Notes: generated from the letters alone by a model not told the origin. Positions 29,535 through 38,768 are shown, numbered from the stretch's first letter. The stretch is 41,310 bases of DNA from Lacticaseibacillus camelliae DSM 22697 = JCM 13995 (GCF_001311195.1 NZ_BBAJ01000016.1:1-41310), one strand, 5' to 3'. A program made the numbers and translations.

Positions 29535-30610
29535 GTCCAGGCTTTGGGCAACGGCGTGCTCAACCAGGGCGCTTGGTAAGTATTGATCCCAGTGAACACC
29601 ATGTTGTCGGCTTTGGCGGCTTTGGCCAGCCCCAGGCTGGCGATCTTGAGCCCCGCCGGGGTCGTGACCGCCGTTAAAGCTTCGGTGGCTGTCCGCGGCA
29701 CGGCCCCTGGAATATTGGCCACAGCGTAATGAATGACGCCGTGTTTAACATAGGTGGGGTGGTCGAAGTCGGTCGCGTGATCTGACGTGGCAAAGATGCC
29801 GCCTTGATCGATCGGAATGTCGACGACGACCGAGCCGGGCTGCATGCTGGCCACCATTTCTTCGGTCACGATTTTCGGCGCCTTGGCGCCTGGGATCAGC
29901 ACCGCCCCGATGGCCAGATCTGCAGTGGGGAGAATGGCGCTGAGATTAGCCGGCGTCGAGAACAGCGTTTCGATTTGACCATCAAAGTCGGTGTCGAGTT
30001 TGGCAAGGACATGGGCGTTGATGTCCATGACGGTGACCCGTGCGCCCAAGCCAAGCGCGGTGCGCGCCGCATTTTCACCGACAACGCCGCCGCCGATGAC
30101 CACGACATGGGCTTTCGGCACACCAGGGACACTGGTTAGCAGGATTCCCTTGCCGCCGTTTTGATTCTGCAGGCATTCCGCCCCAACAAGCACCGCCATC
30201 CGTCCCGCCACTTGGCTCATCGGGGCCAGCGCGGGGAGGTCATCTGCCGGCCCCACCATGGTTTCGTAACCGATGCCGGTCACCCCGGCTTTGAGCAGTG
30301 CCAAGGTCAACTCACGGTTTGCGGCCAAGTGCAGGTAGGTGTAAAGAATGAGCCCTTGCCGAAAGAAGTGATACTCGGCCGGCAGGGGTTCTTTCACCTT
30401 GATCACCATTTCTGCTGCCCAGGTGGTACTGGCATCGGTCATCGTGGCACCGGCCGCCTCATAGGCTTCGTCGGCATAGCCAGCGGCGAAACCGGCATCG
30501 TGTTCCACGGCGACGGGGTGACCGGCGGCGACAAAACTCTGCACGCCGCTGGGGGTCAGGGCAACACGATTTTCATTGTTCTTGAGTTCTTTGGGGATTC
30601 CAATTTTCAT
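29531..30610 (-). CDS. ald: Alanine dehydrogenase
   Basis: NAD-dependent enzyme interconverting L-alanine with pyruvate and ammonia. The 359-aa intact frame begins [20 protein letters not shown]. It carries the substrate and catalytic segment [24 protein letters not shown] (catalytic His), and the NAD-binding loop [22 protein letters not shown] with Asp after it (MDINAH). The C-terminal region [19 protein letters not shown] is typical. AAGGAGATG precedes the ATG. The gene overlaps the convergent coiA by 4 bp. Confidence 0.94.
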   Translation of the reverse strand: MKIGIPKELKNNENRVALTPSGVQSFVAAGHPVAVEHDAGFAAGYADEAYEAAGATMTDASTTWAAEMVIKVKEPLPAEYHFFRQGLILYTYLHLAANRELTLALLKAGVTGIGYETMVGPADDLPALAPMSQVAGRMAVLVGAECLQNQNGGKGILLTSVPGVPKAHVVVIGGGVVGENAARTALGLGARVTVMDINAHVLAKLDTDFDGQIETLFSTPANLSAILPTADLAIGAVLIPGAKAPKIVTEEMVASMQPGSVVVDIPIDQGGIFATSDHATDFDHPTYVKHGVIHYAVANIPGAVPRTATEALTAVTTPAGLKIASLGLAKAAKADNMVFTGINTYQAPWLSTPLPKAWT

Positions 30611-30690
30611 GAGTTCATCTCCTTGCTGATATGAGTTAATGATACGCGCCTGCCTGCAGCAAAAGCGAGAAAGCGGTTACGCTGTCAAGC

Positions 30691-30723
30691 AAAAAAAACG
30701 GCCAGGCAATTGCCTGGCCGTTT
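30691..30723 (-). terminator. Terminator of spxH
   Basis: Palindrome AAACGGCCAGGCAATTGCCTGGCCGTTT, followed on the minus strand by a run of eight T. The spxH stop lies 3 nt upstream. Confidence 0.93.
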
Positions 30724-30725
30724 GG

Positions 30726-31336
30726 TCACTGCAAAACGTGGAATAAGTCTTTTGAGGGTTGAATCTCTGGCTGAGTGATAATTTTTTGCACGACGCTCTT
30801 AAACCGTTCGTAGGATTTCAGGTTGCCCAGGCGCAGCCCATCGCCGGCACTTGCGCTGTTCATGATCACCACCGCCGGCGTCTTGGTGATCCCCATCTCG
30901 ACGGCAATCGCTTGATCGGAGGCGAGACAGTGGTGCATTTCTTCGCGGCGCCGATCATCACGAAACGCGTCGAGGTCGAACCCGACCGCCTCGAGGCACT
31001 CATAGGCCGTCTCCTGGTCGTAAGGGGCAACTGGAATCGTCATGTGGGCCTGTTCCATGATCAGCAGCTTGCGTGCCTTTTGATTGCCCTGAAACTGGGC
31101 TGCCTTGTAGTCCACAGCCAATTGGTAGGCCGTGTCAAACAACTGGTTGCGAAGGGCCAGATTGTGCGAATCCAAATGGGCATCGGCCATGTACTGGTCG
31201 ATGACTTTAAAGTTGACCAGCGGAACGAAGCGGAGGCTGATCTTTTGCGTCAACTCACTGGAAAGACGCTGGACGATCAGTTCTGCTTCACGCAGCGGCT
31301 GCCAATGGGGTTGATGAACAAGAAAAGTTCTAACAC
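30726..31336 (-). CDS. spxH: DsbA-family adaptor SpxH (YjbH) (one frameshift)
   Basis: SpxH belongs to the thioredoxin/DsbA fold and delivers the stress regulator Spx to ClpXP for degradation. Reconstructed from GTG 31336, the protein starts VLELFLFINPIGSRCVKAEL, the typical N-terminus in which NPIGSRC replaces the CxxC of true oxidoreductases. GGAGG precedes the GTG. One base is missing near 31290 (VKAEL expected). Reconstructed length about 203 aa. The middle includes YQLAVDYKAAQFQGNQKARKLL, and the cis-Pro loop is KTPAVVIMN. Neighbours (CYTH protein, relQ, nadK, RluA-type) match the Bacillus yjb cluster. Confidence 0.87.
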
Positions 31337-31373
31337 GGCGAATCCTCCAGTTTGGGCTAATAAGCAACGGGTT

Positions 31374-31408
31374 AAGGTTTGACCAACCTTTGCACCGACT
31401 GTCGGTGC
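31374..31408. repeat. Two adjacent inverted repeats upstream of spxH
   Basis: AAGGTT-TGACC-AACCTT (31374-31390) and GCACCGAC-T-GTCGGTGC (31392-31408, perfect 8-bp arms). They lie 38-72 bp before the spxH start and lack T runs on either strand. They could be operator sites or a 5'-leader structure of spxH. Confidence 0.5.
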
Positions 31409-31451
31409 CTATTGTTTATCCTTACCTTACCAGAAATCTTATCAAAGACAA

Positions 31452-32044
31452 TTAATCAGCTTGTGAAATATTCACGTTGGCATACGCCCGCCGAACTTTG
31501 TTTTGCACGGGCTGCAAGGCGATTGCAAACTGCTTGGTCGTTTGATCCCAGTAACGCTGGGCGGCTGCTGGGTCGGTGTACTCCAGCTCCAGCTCCCAGT
31601 CCCGCTTGCCGTTTGGGTACAGCGTTTCATCTAAGGTCAGCTTTCCGGCAGAAACATCGAGTAAGCGCCGCCAGGTGGTGGCCGCGGCAAATTGCTGAAG
31701 GTTGTCTGGCAGGATCTGCTGGCTCGCTAAATACTCGCGAATCTGGCCGTGGGTGGCGACGCTGTTGGCCCGGATCAGCTGGCGCGCTTCACTGACGGTC
31801 AGAGGGTCAGTCATTTCCTCAAGCAGGCGGTCGGGCCCTTTGGGGAGCTTTAGCGTTTCCTCAGCCGCGTGTTAAAGAGCCGGATGCGCAGGCCCAGGCC
31901 AGCTTTGTGCAAGCGAAAATCGGCCGTGTCATAGTAGGTATTGGCTTGACCGAATGCCGGGGCAAAGGGCAGTGCGGCCTGCAAGGCGGCAGCTTGGTCA
32001 GCTGTGATCAGGGTTTTGAACTCTTGCTCGGATTGGATACTCAT
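31452..32044 (-). CDS. CYTH-domain protein (YjbK-like) (one frameshift)
   Basis: CYTH/triphosphate-tunnel fold protein, of which family members bind or cleave inorganic triphosphate or other triphosphates. The signature SEQEFKTLITADQAAAL (ExExK-like start) is near the N-terminus, followed by NTYYDTADFRLHKAGLGLRIRLFN. The C-terminal part contains DWELELEYTDP, the acidic strand of the tunnel. The reconstructed length is 197 aa. One G is missing near 31867 (NTR-AEETLKLPKGPDR expected). ATG 32044 follows GAGGTG by 6 nt. It is divergent from relQ; in Bacillus the homologues yjbK and yjbM are neighbours too. Confidence 0.85.
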
Positions 32045-32146
32045 ACAATTCACCTCGGTAATAGTATACAGCTACTCTTCTGGCCGGTGGGTGGCAGGCG
32101 GCGCATTTATGGTAAAATGAAACAGAATCAGAGTGGAGGCTTTGGC

Positions 32147-32870
32147 ATGCAGCGCGATTGGGATACTTTTTTTGATGCCATACGAGCAGGCAGTGAAGGA
32201 ACTTAAAATTAAATTTCGCGGTATGCGCAGCCAATTCCTTCAGGAAAGCCGTCATTCCCCGATTGAAATTGTCACCGGCCGCGTCAAACCGGTGGATTCG
32301 ATCATCGAAAAACAGTCGCGAAGGTACATCTCGGATGCCTTGCTTGAACAGGACATGCAGGATATCGCCGGGCTGCGGATCCAGTGCCAGTTTGTCGAGG
32401 ATATTTACGCCGTCGTGGATCTGATCCACCAGCGCACGGACATGAAGGTCGTCGAGGAGCGGGACTACGTGACCAACGTGAAGCCATCGGGTTACCGGAG
32501 CTATCACGTGGTCATTGAGTATCCGGTCCAAATGGTGGAAGGCGAGAAAAAGCTGCTGGCCGAGATCCAGATCCGGACCATGGCGATGAACTTCTGGGCC
32601 ACCATTGAACACTCGCTGAACTACAAATACCAAGGGGAGTTCCCCGATGCGCTGAAAGAGCGGCTCAAACGCGCGGCCCAGGCCTCGGCGCTGCTTGATA
32701 ACGAAATGTCCGAGATCCGTGAAGAAATTCAGGAGGCGCAGCGCCTGTTTTCCTACGGCAAAGGGCAGAATATGCCGCGGCGGTTGGATGAACCGGATTC
32801 TTCCCATGATAACGACGCTGACGGTAAGCAAAGGATGAATGACGATGCGCATAGCGATCCAAGCAAATAA
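32147..32870 (+). CDS. relQ: Small alarmone synthetase / GTP pyrophosphokinase RelQ (YjbM) (one frameshift)
   Basis: Synthetase-only (p)ppGpp enzyme that transfers pyrophosphate from ATP to GTP or GDP. RelA/SpoT core: GRVKPVDSIIEKQSRR, LLEQDMQDIAGLRIQCQFVEDIY, ERDYVTNVKPSGYRSYHVVIEY and the active-site stretch AEIQIRTMAMNFWATIEHSLNYKY. No hydrolase HD domain is present. The reconstructed length is 240 aa, slightly longer than Bacillus YjbM at the C-terminus. The run of seven T at 32167-32173 should be six (DTFLMPYEQAVKELKIKF). GGAGG precedes ATG 32147, and an extended TGGTAAAAT -10 lies near 32109-32117. Its 3' end overlaps nadK. Confidence 0.93.
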
Positions 32871-33654
32871 TAACGCGAGTTCTCAGGCGGCCCGGCAAAA
32901 ACTGATCAAGGGGCTGAAACAGGCTAATTTTGAGGTGGACGTGCCGCATCCGGAAGTCGTCATCACCATTGGCGGGGATGGCACCCTGCTTTCGGCGTTC
33001 CATCGCTACGCCGCGGTGCTGGATGAGGTCCGATTCATCGGGGTCCACACTGGCCACCTGGGATTCTACACCGACTGGCGTGACTACGAGACGGATGAGC
33101 TGATTGCGGCCCTTAAGCGGGATTCTGGGGAAAGTACCAGTTACCCACTGCTGGATGTGCTGGTCGACTACGAAGACGGGACGACTGCGCACTTTTTAGC
33201 GCTGAATGAAGCCACGTTGAAGGGCACGAGCGGCACCATGCGCACTGATGTTTACGTCAAGGAGAATTTTTTTGAAAGCTTTCGCGGCGATGGGCTGTGC
33301 GTGGCCACCCCGACAGGGTCGACGGCTTATTCCAAGTCCAATGGGGGCGCGGTGATCCACCCTCGGCTGGCTGCCCTGCAAATGACGGAGATCGCCTCGA
33401 TCAACAACCGCGTGTTCCGCACGCTGGCGGCCCCGATGATCCTGGCGCCAGACGAATGGGTGTCCTTGCGGCCGGAGCCGTTTCAGGAGTATGTGATGTC
33501 GATTGATCAGTTCACGGCCAAGCCGGCCATGATCAACGCGATCCGGTTCAAAGTGGCAAGTGAAAAAATCCGCTTTGCCAGTTATCGGCACATGCACTTC
33601 TGGGACCGCGTTGAGGACGCCTTCATCGGGGAGAAGAAACCGGATGCGCTTTAA
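32845..33654 (+). CDS. nadK: NAD kinase
   Basis: Phosphorylates NAD to NADP. The 269-aa intact protein shows the ATP/NAD-kinase signature VVITIGGDGTLLSAF (about residues 38-52) with the catalytic Asp, then GVHTGHLGFYTDW, LNEATLKGTSG and GDGLCVATPTGSTAYSKSNGGAVIHP. I chose ATG 32845, 9 nt after AAGGA; ATG 32839 is possible. It overlaps relQ by 26 bp and the downstream pseudouridine synthase by 11 bp, so all are translated from one message. Confidence 0.95.
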   Translation: MRIAIQANNNASSQAARQKLIKGLKQANFEVDVPHPEVVITIGGDGTLLSAFHRYAAVLDEVRFIGVHTGHLGFYTDWRDYETDELIAALKRDSGESTSYPLLDVLVDYEDGTTAHFLALNEATLKGTSGTMRTDVYVKENFFESFRGDGLCVATPTGSTAYSKSNGGAVIHPRLAALQMTEIASINNRVFRTLAAPMILAPDEWVSLRPEPFQEYVMSIDQFTAKPAMINAIRFKVASEKIRFASYRHMHFWDRVEDAFIGEKKPDAL

Positions 33655-34540
33655 GTGGACTTATCAAGGGCCGCGAGTCAGCCTGCAGACGTTCTTGCGG
33701 CACCAAGGGTTTTCACAGGCTCAGCTCAAACAGTTGAAGTTTCATGGCGGTTTTGTGTTTGTGAACAAAAGACAACGCAACACCGCTTTTACTTTGCGGC
33801 CGGGTGATGTGATCTTTTTACAAACCGCGCCGGAAGTAGCCGCGGACGCGGTGGTGCCATTCGCCGCGCCGCTTGCGATCGTTTACGAGGATGAATACCT
33901 AATGGTGGTCAACAAACCCGCCGGGGTCCCCTCTATTCCAGATGTCGGCAAAAGTCCGGACACGATGGCCAACCGGGTGAAAGCTTACCTGCTAAAGACG
34001 CATGCGGAAAGCACGGCGATTCACGTGGTGACGCGGCTGGACCGTGACACCAGCGGGCTGATGCTATTTGCCAAAAGTGGCTGATCCACAGCCTGCTGGA
34101 CGCCGAGCTGCACACAGACGACCTGCAGAAGGAATACTTGGCGCTGGTCGCCGGCGCGAGGAAACTGCCGCGGCACGGCTGGTTGGTGCTGCCGATTGGC
34201 CATGGCCCTGAGTTTTACATGAAGCGCGCCGTTGTGCCATCGGGAAAGCGTTCGGTCACGGAGTTTGAGACGCTGGCGCAAAACAGGCGCGGCAGTCTGG
34301 TGCGCGTGCAGCTGCACACCGGCCGGACGCACCAGATCCGCGTGCATTTTGCCGCCATTGGTCATCCGTTGTTCGGGGACGATCTCTATGGCGGGCCGGC
34401 CGCTGCTGAACCGCCAGGCGCTGCACTGCTCCCATCTCCATTTCTGGCACCCCATCCTGAAAAAGCCGCTGGAGTTGACGGCACCGCTGCCGAACGATAT
34501 GTTATCTTTGGAGAACGAGTTGGGCCTGGCCCAAAAATAA
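33644..34540 (+). CDS. RluA-family pseudouridine synthase (two frameshifts)
   Basis: RNA pseudouridine synthase of the RluA/RluD group, homologous to the gene after nadK in Bacillus (yjbO). It has an N-terminal S4-like segment (VSLQTFLRHQGFSQAQLKQLK), the catalytic VTRLDRDTSGLMLFAKSG with its Asp, and VRVQLHTGRTHQIRVHFAAIGHPLFGDDLYGG, a family hallmark. The reconstructed length is 298 aa. One G is missing near 34082 (SGW-IHSLLDAEL expected), and one extra G lies near 34393, after which the true C-terminus is RPLLNRQALHCSHLHFWHP in the original frame. It starts inside the nadK stop region. Confidence 0.9.
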
Positions 34541-34556
34541 TGAGGATGTGGGAAAG

Positions 34557-35425
34557 ATGTACCAACTATTGACCGATTCTGCGTGCGATTTGCCGCGTCA
34601 GACCCTGGCAGATGCGAATGTTAACTTCGTGTCCTTTCACTTCAATGTTGAAGGCCAGGATCTGACGGATGACATGGGGGGCTCGTACGAGCTAAAAGAC
34701 TTTTTTGCGAAAATCAAAAATGGCGTGATGCCGTCCACTTCGGCCATCAATGTTGGCGAGTATGTCGACTTTTTCACGCCATACGCCAAGGCGGGAACGC
34801 CGGTCGCCTACATTGCGTTTTCGAGCGGTCTGAGCAGTTCCTTTGAGGCGGCGACCGAGGCCAAGGCCATGGTGCTGGAGAAGTATCCTGAGGCGCAAAT
34901 CGCGCTGGTGGACACCCTGGCAGCCTCTGAGGGGGAGGGGCGCATGGTGCTTGAAGCCATCCGGCTGCAAAAAGAAGGCAAGACCCTGGCGGAGCTGGTG
35001 GCTTGGTTCGAAGAGAATCGCTGCGCCTTCAGGAATGGTTTACTGTCGATTCGTTGGATTATTTGTATCACGGCGGCCGTGTGTCACGCACATCGGCAGC
35101 GCTGGGGACGCTGCTCAACATCAAGCCGATCATGGACGTGGATACTCTGGGCCGGCTGCGTGTAGACGGTAAGGTGCGGGCTCGCAAGCGGTCGCTGACC
35201 ACGCTTGGAGACAAGATGCTGGCGGCGCTGCCAAGCGATCCGCAGCAGCCCATCCTGATTGCCACTTCCGGGGACTACGAGGCGGCCAACCAGGTCCGAG
35301 ATTACATTTTGGCTAAAGCGCCAGCCGCGAACGTGACGGTGGGCGATATCGGGCTCACGATTGCCAGCCACACCGGTTTCGGCTGCGTGGCGGCGTTCGT
35401 CATGGGGACGGACAAACGGCAGTAA
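34557..35425 (+). CDS. DegV-family fatty-acid-binding protein (one frameshift)
   Basis: DegV (FakB-like) proteins bind a fatty acid and can present it to the kinase FakA for phosphorylation. The reading starts MYQLLTDSACDLPRQ; the family loop MPSTSAINVGEYVDFF (about residue 60-75) and the conserved IAFSSGLSSSFEAA are clear. The second half has YLYHGGRVSRTSAALGTLLNIKPIM and ends with IASHTGFGCVAAFVMG, a typical FakB C-terminus. The reconstructed length is 289 aa. One C is missing near 35022 (ENRLRLQEWF expected). The SD is weak and ATG 34557 is a best guess; GTG 34548 is in frame. It lies 16 nt after the RluA-type gene. Confidence 0.9.
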
Positions 35426-35431
35426 GAAATC

Positions 35432-35484
35432 AAAAAGGCGACTGCCAGCCAATCGAGTCAAGATTGGCTGGCAGTCGCCTTTTG
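35432..35484. terminator. Strong bidirectional terminator
   Basis: Perfect long hairpin: AAAAGGCGACTGCCAGCCAATC and its complement around a 7-nt loop, flanked by A5 and T4. It serves the relQ-degV operon on the plus strand and the convergent minus-strand operon. Confidence 0.95.
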
Positions 35485-35489
35485 TGTGG

Positions 35490-35959
35490 TCAGACACTCA
35501 GCTCAAACGCAAAGCTGGTCGTCGCCGGCCACGGCTTGTCATCGCTGGCAAAAAAAGCCGTGCAGTTGCAGCTGCTTTGCTGCCTTGGTCAGCGCGAACC
35601 CACGCGGGCCTTGGTTGCTGAGGGCAGGGCTGGCAACAAAAAACGTTGCCGGCCGGTTGATCGCCCCATTGTAGTCTCAGGAAGGCCGCGGCGGCAAGGG
35701 GCACCAAGCCCAGGCCGTAGTGCTGGGCCGTTTGAAAAATGTGCGGCAGGGTGCTGCCTTGGCTCAACCCTAGGTCACGCGCGCGGATCAGCCCCAGACG
35801 GATCGGGTAGGGCCGCTCACCTGGGTAAACGGGCATGGTCTGGAGGAGCCGCTCGGCAGCCTGGTCGGTTTGGACGTGCCGCTCGCGCAGCGCGTTGACC
35901 AGCGCCGCCCGGGTCATGCCGCCGCCGCTCAGCTGAATGGTCGTAAATTGGGGATCCAT
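35490..35959 (-). CDS. Unrecognised 155-aa protein (two frame breaks, reconstructed)
   Basis: I do not know this family. The start is clear: ATG 35959 with GGAGG 6 nt upstream, giving MDPQFTTIQLSGGGMTRAAL. The middle is normal coding sequence, ending LQWGDQPAGNVF. After this the reading is broken by an extra T near 35640 and another near 35557. Removing one T from each run gives VASPALSNQGPRGFALTK and a terminus ending WPATTSFAFELSV just before the terminator. Without correction the ORF ends at 35498 with an unnatural tail. No membrane segment or catalytic motif is seen. It is the last gene of the uppP-cutC operon. Confidence 0.55.
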
Positions 35960-35973
35960 TTGCCGCCTCCTGC

Positions 35974-36005
35974 AAAACGCCGTGAGGATCATCCTCGCGG
36001 CGTTG
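35974..36005 (-). terminator. Weak terminator after cutC
   Basis: AACGCCG...CGGCGTT with an inner GAGGAT/ATCCTC stem, about 14 bp in total, followed on the minus strand by only four T. Partial read-through into the 155-aa gene is likely. Confidence 0.65.
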
Positions 36006-36009
36006 ACTG

Positions 36010-36651
36010 TTACTTGAAAGTGACCACCTTGGTGCCATGGGCCTGCTTGACGCCGATGGCTGCGGTGATTTCATCGACATTAGCCGCAGTCACGCCGCCG
36101 CCGGGCAGGATCTCAAGCTTGCCCGCAGCCATTTTCACGAGCTCCTGCAGGTGAGGCACCGTTTGGGCAATGGGCACACTCAGCGGGCCGCCGTGAGTCA
36201 GGATGCGGCTCACGTCATGGGCGGCCAGCCAGTCAATGGCGGCCTGTTGACGCGCTGCCGGGATCTCGTCGAACGCCATGTGCATAACGACGTTCATTCC
36301 GCCAGCGGCGCCGATCAGGTTTTCCATCGCCTCTTCGTCCAACCAGTGGTCTTTCGTCAAGGCCCCAAAGGCCACGCCGTCCGCGCCGAGTTCCTGGGCG
36401 ACAAACAGGTCAGCCTCCATGATTTTCAGCTCGGTGTCCGTGTAGACAAAGTTGCCGCTGCGTGGCCGAATCATGCAGACGATCCCGGCATCGTGCTCGT
36501 GGACGTAGCGAATGGCTTCAGCCATGACCCCGCGCGAAACGGTCGTGCCGCCAACGGTGAGGTTGTCGTTCAACTCAATGCGGTTGGCACCGGCGCGCAA
36601 GGCCGCCGGAATGTCAGTAAAGTTTTCAACACAAGCTTCTTTTAACAGCAT
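36010..36651 (-). CDS. cutC: CutC family protein
   Basis: TIM-barrel protein historically linked to copper homeostasis; its biochemical role is unsettled. The 213-aa intact frame shows the family pattern: KEACVENFTDIPAALRAGANRIELND, then LTVGGTTVS, IVCMIRPRSGNFVYTD, LGADGVAFGALTKD, MHMAFDEI and ILTHGGPLSVP, LEILPGGGVTAANVD. AGGAGG precedes the ATG by about 7 nt and overlaps the uppP stop, so cutC is translationally coupled to uppP. Confidence 0.93.
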   Translation of the reverse strand: MLLKEACVENFTDIPAALRAGANRIELNDNLTVGGTTVSRGVMAEAIRYVHEHDAGIVCMIRPRSGNFVYTDTELKIMEADLFVAQELGADGVAFGALTKDHWLDEEAMENLIGAAGGMNVVMHMAFDEIPAARQQAAIDWLAAHDVSRILTHGGPLSVPIAQTVPHLQELVKMAAGKLEILPGGGVTAANVDEITAAIGVKQAHGTKVVTFK

Positions 36652-36660
36652 GAGAACCTC

Positions 36661-37481
36661 CTAGATGAATAAGACTAGCAGTACCACTAAGCCCAAGGCG
36701 ATGCGGTACCAGCCAAACGGCTTGAAATCGTGCGTCTGCACAAACTTAAGCAGCCACTTGATGGCCACAATGGCGACCAGGAACGAGACAAGCATACCAG
36801 TCAGCAAAATGCCCCACTGTAAGCCGGTGAAGACGTTGCCCTTCATCAGGTAGGAGCCGATTTTCAAAATCGAGACGCGACCATGGTCGGGATCGCCAGG
36901 AAAAATGAGAATTCTGTCGCGACGTAGCGGCTGGCCCCAAGGATGATGGCCCCAAGGATCGTTGCCCCAGAGCGGCTGGTCCCCGGAACGATTGAGAGGG
37001 CTTGGAACAGCCCAATGAACAGCGCGGTTTGAAAGCTGATGTCCGCCAGCGTAGTGATTTTAGGTGAGCGGTCCTTGAAGTAGTTCTCGATGATGATGAA
37101 CAAGATCCCGTACAGGATCAGCATCGAGGCGACCACGATCGGCTTGTGTAAGTGCGCGTCCATGAAGTCGTTCAGCGGCAGGCCGATGATGACCGAAGGC
37201 AGGACGGCCACAATGACCTTAAACCACAGCGTCCAAGTCGCGGCACGCTCCGGTTTTGATTTGCTGGGTGCCCAAGGGTTGAGCTTGTTGAAGTACAGCA
37301 GCACCACCGCCAGGATCGCCCCAAACTGGATCACGTACTCGAACATGGCCATGAAGGCCGGGCTTTGATTGATTTTGACGATTTGATCGACCAGGTCAAT
37401 GTGGCCGGTGGAGCTGATCGGCAGGAACTCGGTCAGGCCTTCAACAATCCCGATGATTGCTGCTTTAATGATATCTAACAT
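36661..37481 (-). CDS. uppP: Undecaprenyl-diphosphate phosphatase (one frameshift)
   Basis: Membrane enzyme that dephosphorylates undecaprenyl diphosphate, recycling the carrier for cell-wall synthesis. BacA/UppP motifs are plain: [17 protein letters not shown] at the N-terminus with the catalytic Glu residues and, later, [12 protein letters not shown] with the active-site Ser/Arg. About eight hydrophobic segments are present. The reconstructed length is 273 aa, normal. One base, probably a G, is missing near 36883, where [16 protein letters not shown] is expected. GAGGAGG precedes ATG 37481. Confidence 0.93.
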
Positions 37482-37582
37482 ATTATCCTCCTCAAAGTTG
37501 CCAATGGGTCAAGTATACCGGACTCACCAATTATGGCTAGGCGGAAAAGGAAAAATTTCGGTAAAGCCTGACTTCCCACAGT

Positions 37583-37610
37583 AAAACAGCGCGCCGTGTG
37601 GGCACGCTGT
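37583..37610 (-). terminator. Probable terminator of the lactonase gene
   Basis: ACAGCG/CGCTGT with an inner GCC/GGC separated by one mismatch, followed on the minus strand by TTTT. The T tract is short. Confidence 0.55.
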
Positions 37611-37623
37611 GAGACTTTAGGCG

Positions 37624-38658
37624 TTACGCTTTGAGGAAGACCACATTGACAGATTCTGGGGCGACAATATCCTTTTGGACCATCGTCAGCTTGCCGGAGC
37701 CGCTGTCGCGCTGATACAGCGTTGCGTTGCTGGTATTCTGGTTGACCGCCAGCAGGTAGTTTTCGGTGAGATCAAGATTGGCATCGCGCGGGAAGTCGCC
37801 TTCCGTTGAAATCTGCTGCACTTCGGTCAGCTCTAGGCCATCTTCTGAGACCGCGTAAACGGTGACGCTGTTGTAGCCGCGGTTGGTCACGTAGATAAAC
37901 CGGGAGTCCGCGCTGATGCGAATGGCTGCGGCGCCGTTGTGCTTAGTCCAGTCGGCCGGAATGGTCTTCTGGGTCTGACCTTGGGTGAACCCGCCGGTGG
38001 CCTGATCGTACTGCAAGACGGTGATCTGACTGGAAAGCTCACCCAGTAGGTAGGCAATCGGTTTGTCGTGATGGAACACCAGGTGGCGCGGCCCGAACCC
38101 AGGGGCCAGCTTGAGGATCGCCGGCGTGCCGAGTTTGCCTGCTTCGTCAAGCGGGTAGGTGTAGACCTCGTCCGTCCCCAAATCGATGACCGCGAGGCGC
38201 CTGTCAGGGGTCAGACCGGCAAAGTGGACGTGGCTGGCATCCTGTTCAGGCAGTGGGCCATGGCCATGGTGCCGGGCAACATCGGTCGGCGTGAGGGTGC
38301 GGTCGGGGTTGATTTTATAGACATTGACGCGGCCTTCGTGGTAATTCGCGGCAAAGACGAGCTGCCGCTTTTCGTCAATCGACACATGGGCGGGACTCGT
38401 ACCCGGTTCCAGCACGGTGTTGAGCAGCTGCGGTGGGGTCTGGTTCAGGTCAAAGGCTGCTAAACCGCCTTTGCCATCCGCGGCGTCAACGACATACGCC
38501 GCATTCGCCTTGGAGACGGCCAGGTAAGTGGGCGAGCCAATGCCGGTGATGTACGGCTCGGCTTCACTCATGGTGCCCGTTTCCGAATCGAAGGTCGCGC
38601 GGTAAACGCCTTGGCCTTCGTGTTTGGTGTAACCACCAAGTAAAACAGTTTCTTTCAA
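37624..38658 (-). CDS. Lactonase-family beta-propeller protein (6-phosphogluconolactonase type)
   Basis: Seven-bladed propeller of the Pgl/YkgB family; members hydrolyse 6-phosphogluconolactone in the oxidative pentose phosphate route. The 344-aa intact protein starts (TTG) LKETVLLGGYTKHEGQGVYRATFD. Family segments are PTYLAVSKANAAYVVD, GTSPAHVSIDEKRQLVFAANYHEG, DASHVHFAGLTPDRRL, GFGPRHLVFHHD and DFPRDANLDLTENYLLAVNQNT. I chose TTG 38658 because AAGGAGG lies 7 nt upstream; the ORF extends to 38730 but this would include the promoter. The exact lactone substrate is inferred from the family only. Confidence 0.88.
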   Translation of the reverse strand: MKETVLLGGYTKHEGQGVYRATFDSETGTMSEAEPYITGIGSPTYLAVSKANAAYVVDAADGKGGLAAFDLNQTPPQLLNTVLEPGTSPAHVSIDEKRQLVFAANYHEGRVNVYKINPDRTLTPTDVARHHGHGPLPEQDASHVHFAGLTPDRRLAVIDLGTDEVYTYPLDEAGKLGTPAILKLAPGFGPRHLVFHHDKPIAYLLGELSSQITVLQYDQATGGFTQGQTQKTIPADWTKHNGAAAIRISADSRFIYVTNRGYNSVTVYAVSEDGLELTEVQQISTEGDFPRDANLDLTENYLLAVNQNTSNATLYQRDSGSGKLTMVQKDIVAPESVNVVFLKA

Positions 38659-38692
38659 TGTATTGCCTCCTTGGTTAGATACGTACCCGACC

Positions 38693-38722
38693 ATTATAGC
38701 AGAAACCGGATACAGCTTCGAA
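38693..38722 (-). promoter_or_regulatory. Probable promoter of the lactonase gene
   Basis: On the minus strand TATAAT (38698-38693) is perfect and preceded by TGC. The best -35, TTCGAA (38722-38717), is 18 bp away and poor. It lies 35 bp before the TTG start. Confidence 0.6.
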
Positions 38723-38725
38723 ACA

Positions 38726-38760
38726 CACAACCGCCTGCCGAGGACGGCAGGCGGTTGTGA
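38726..38760 (-). terminator. Hairpin terminator after guaC
   Basis: Perfect 15-bp stem CACAACCGCCTGCCG/CGGCAGGCGGTTGTG with a 4-nt loop. The minus-strand sequence after it is only mildly T-rich. Confidence 0.7.
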
Positions 38761-38768
38761 GGGCGAAG

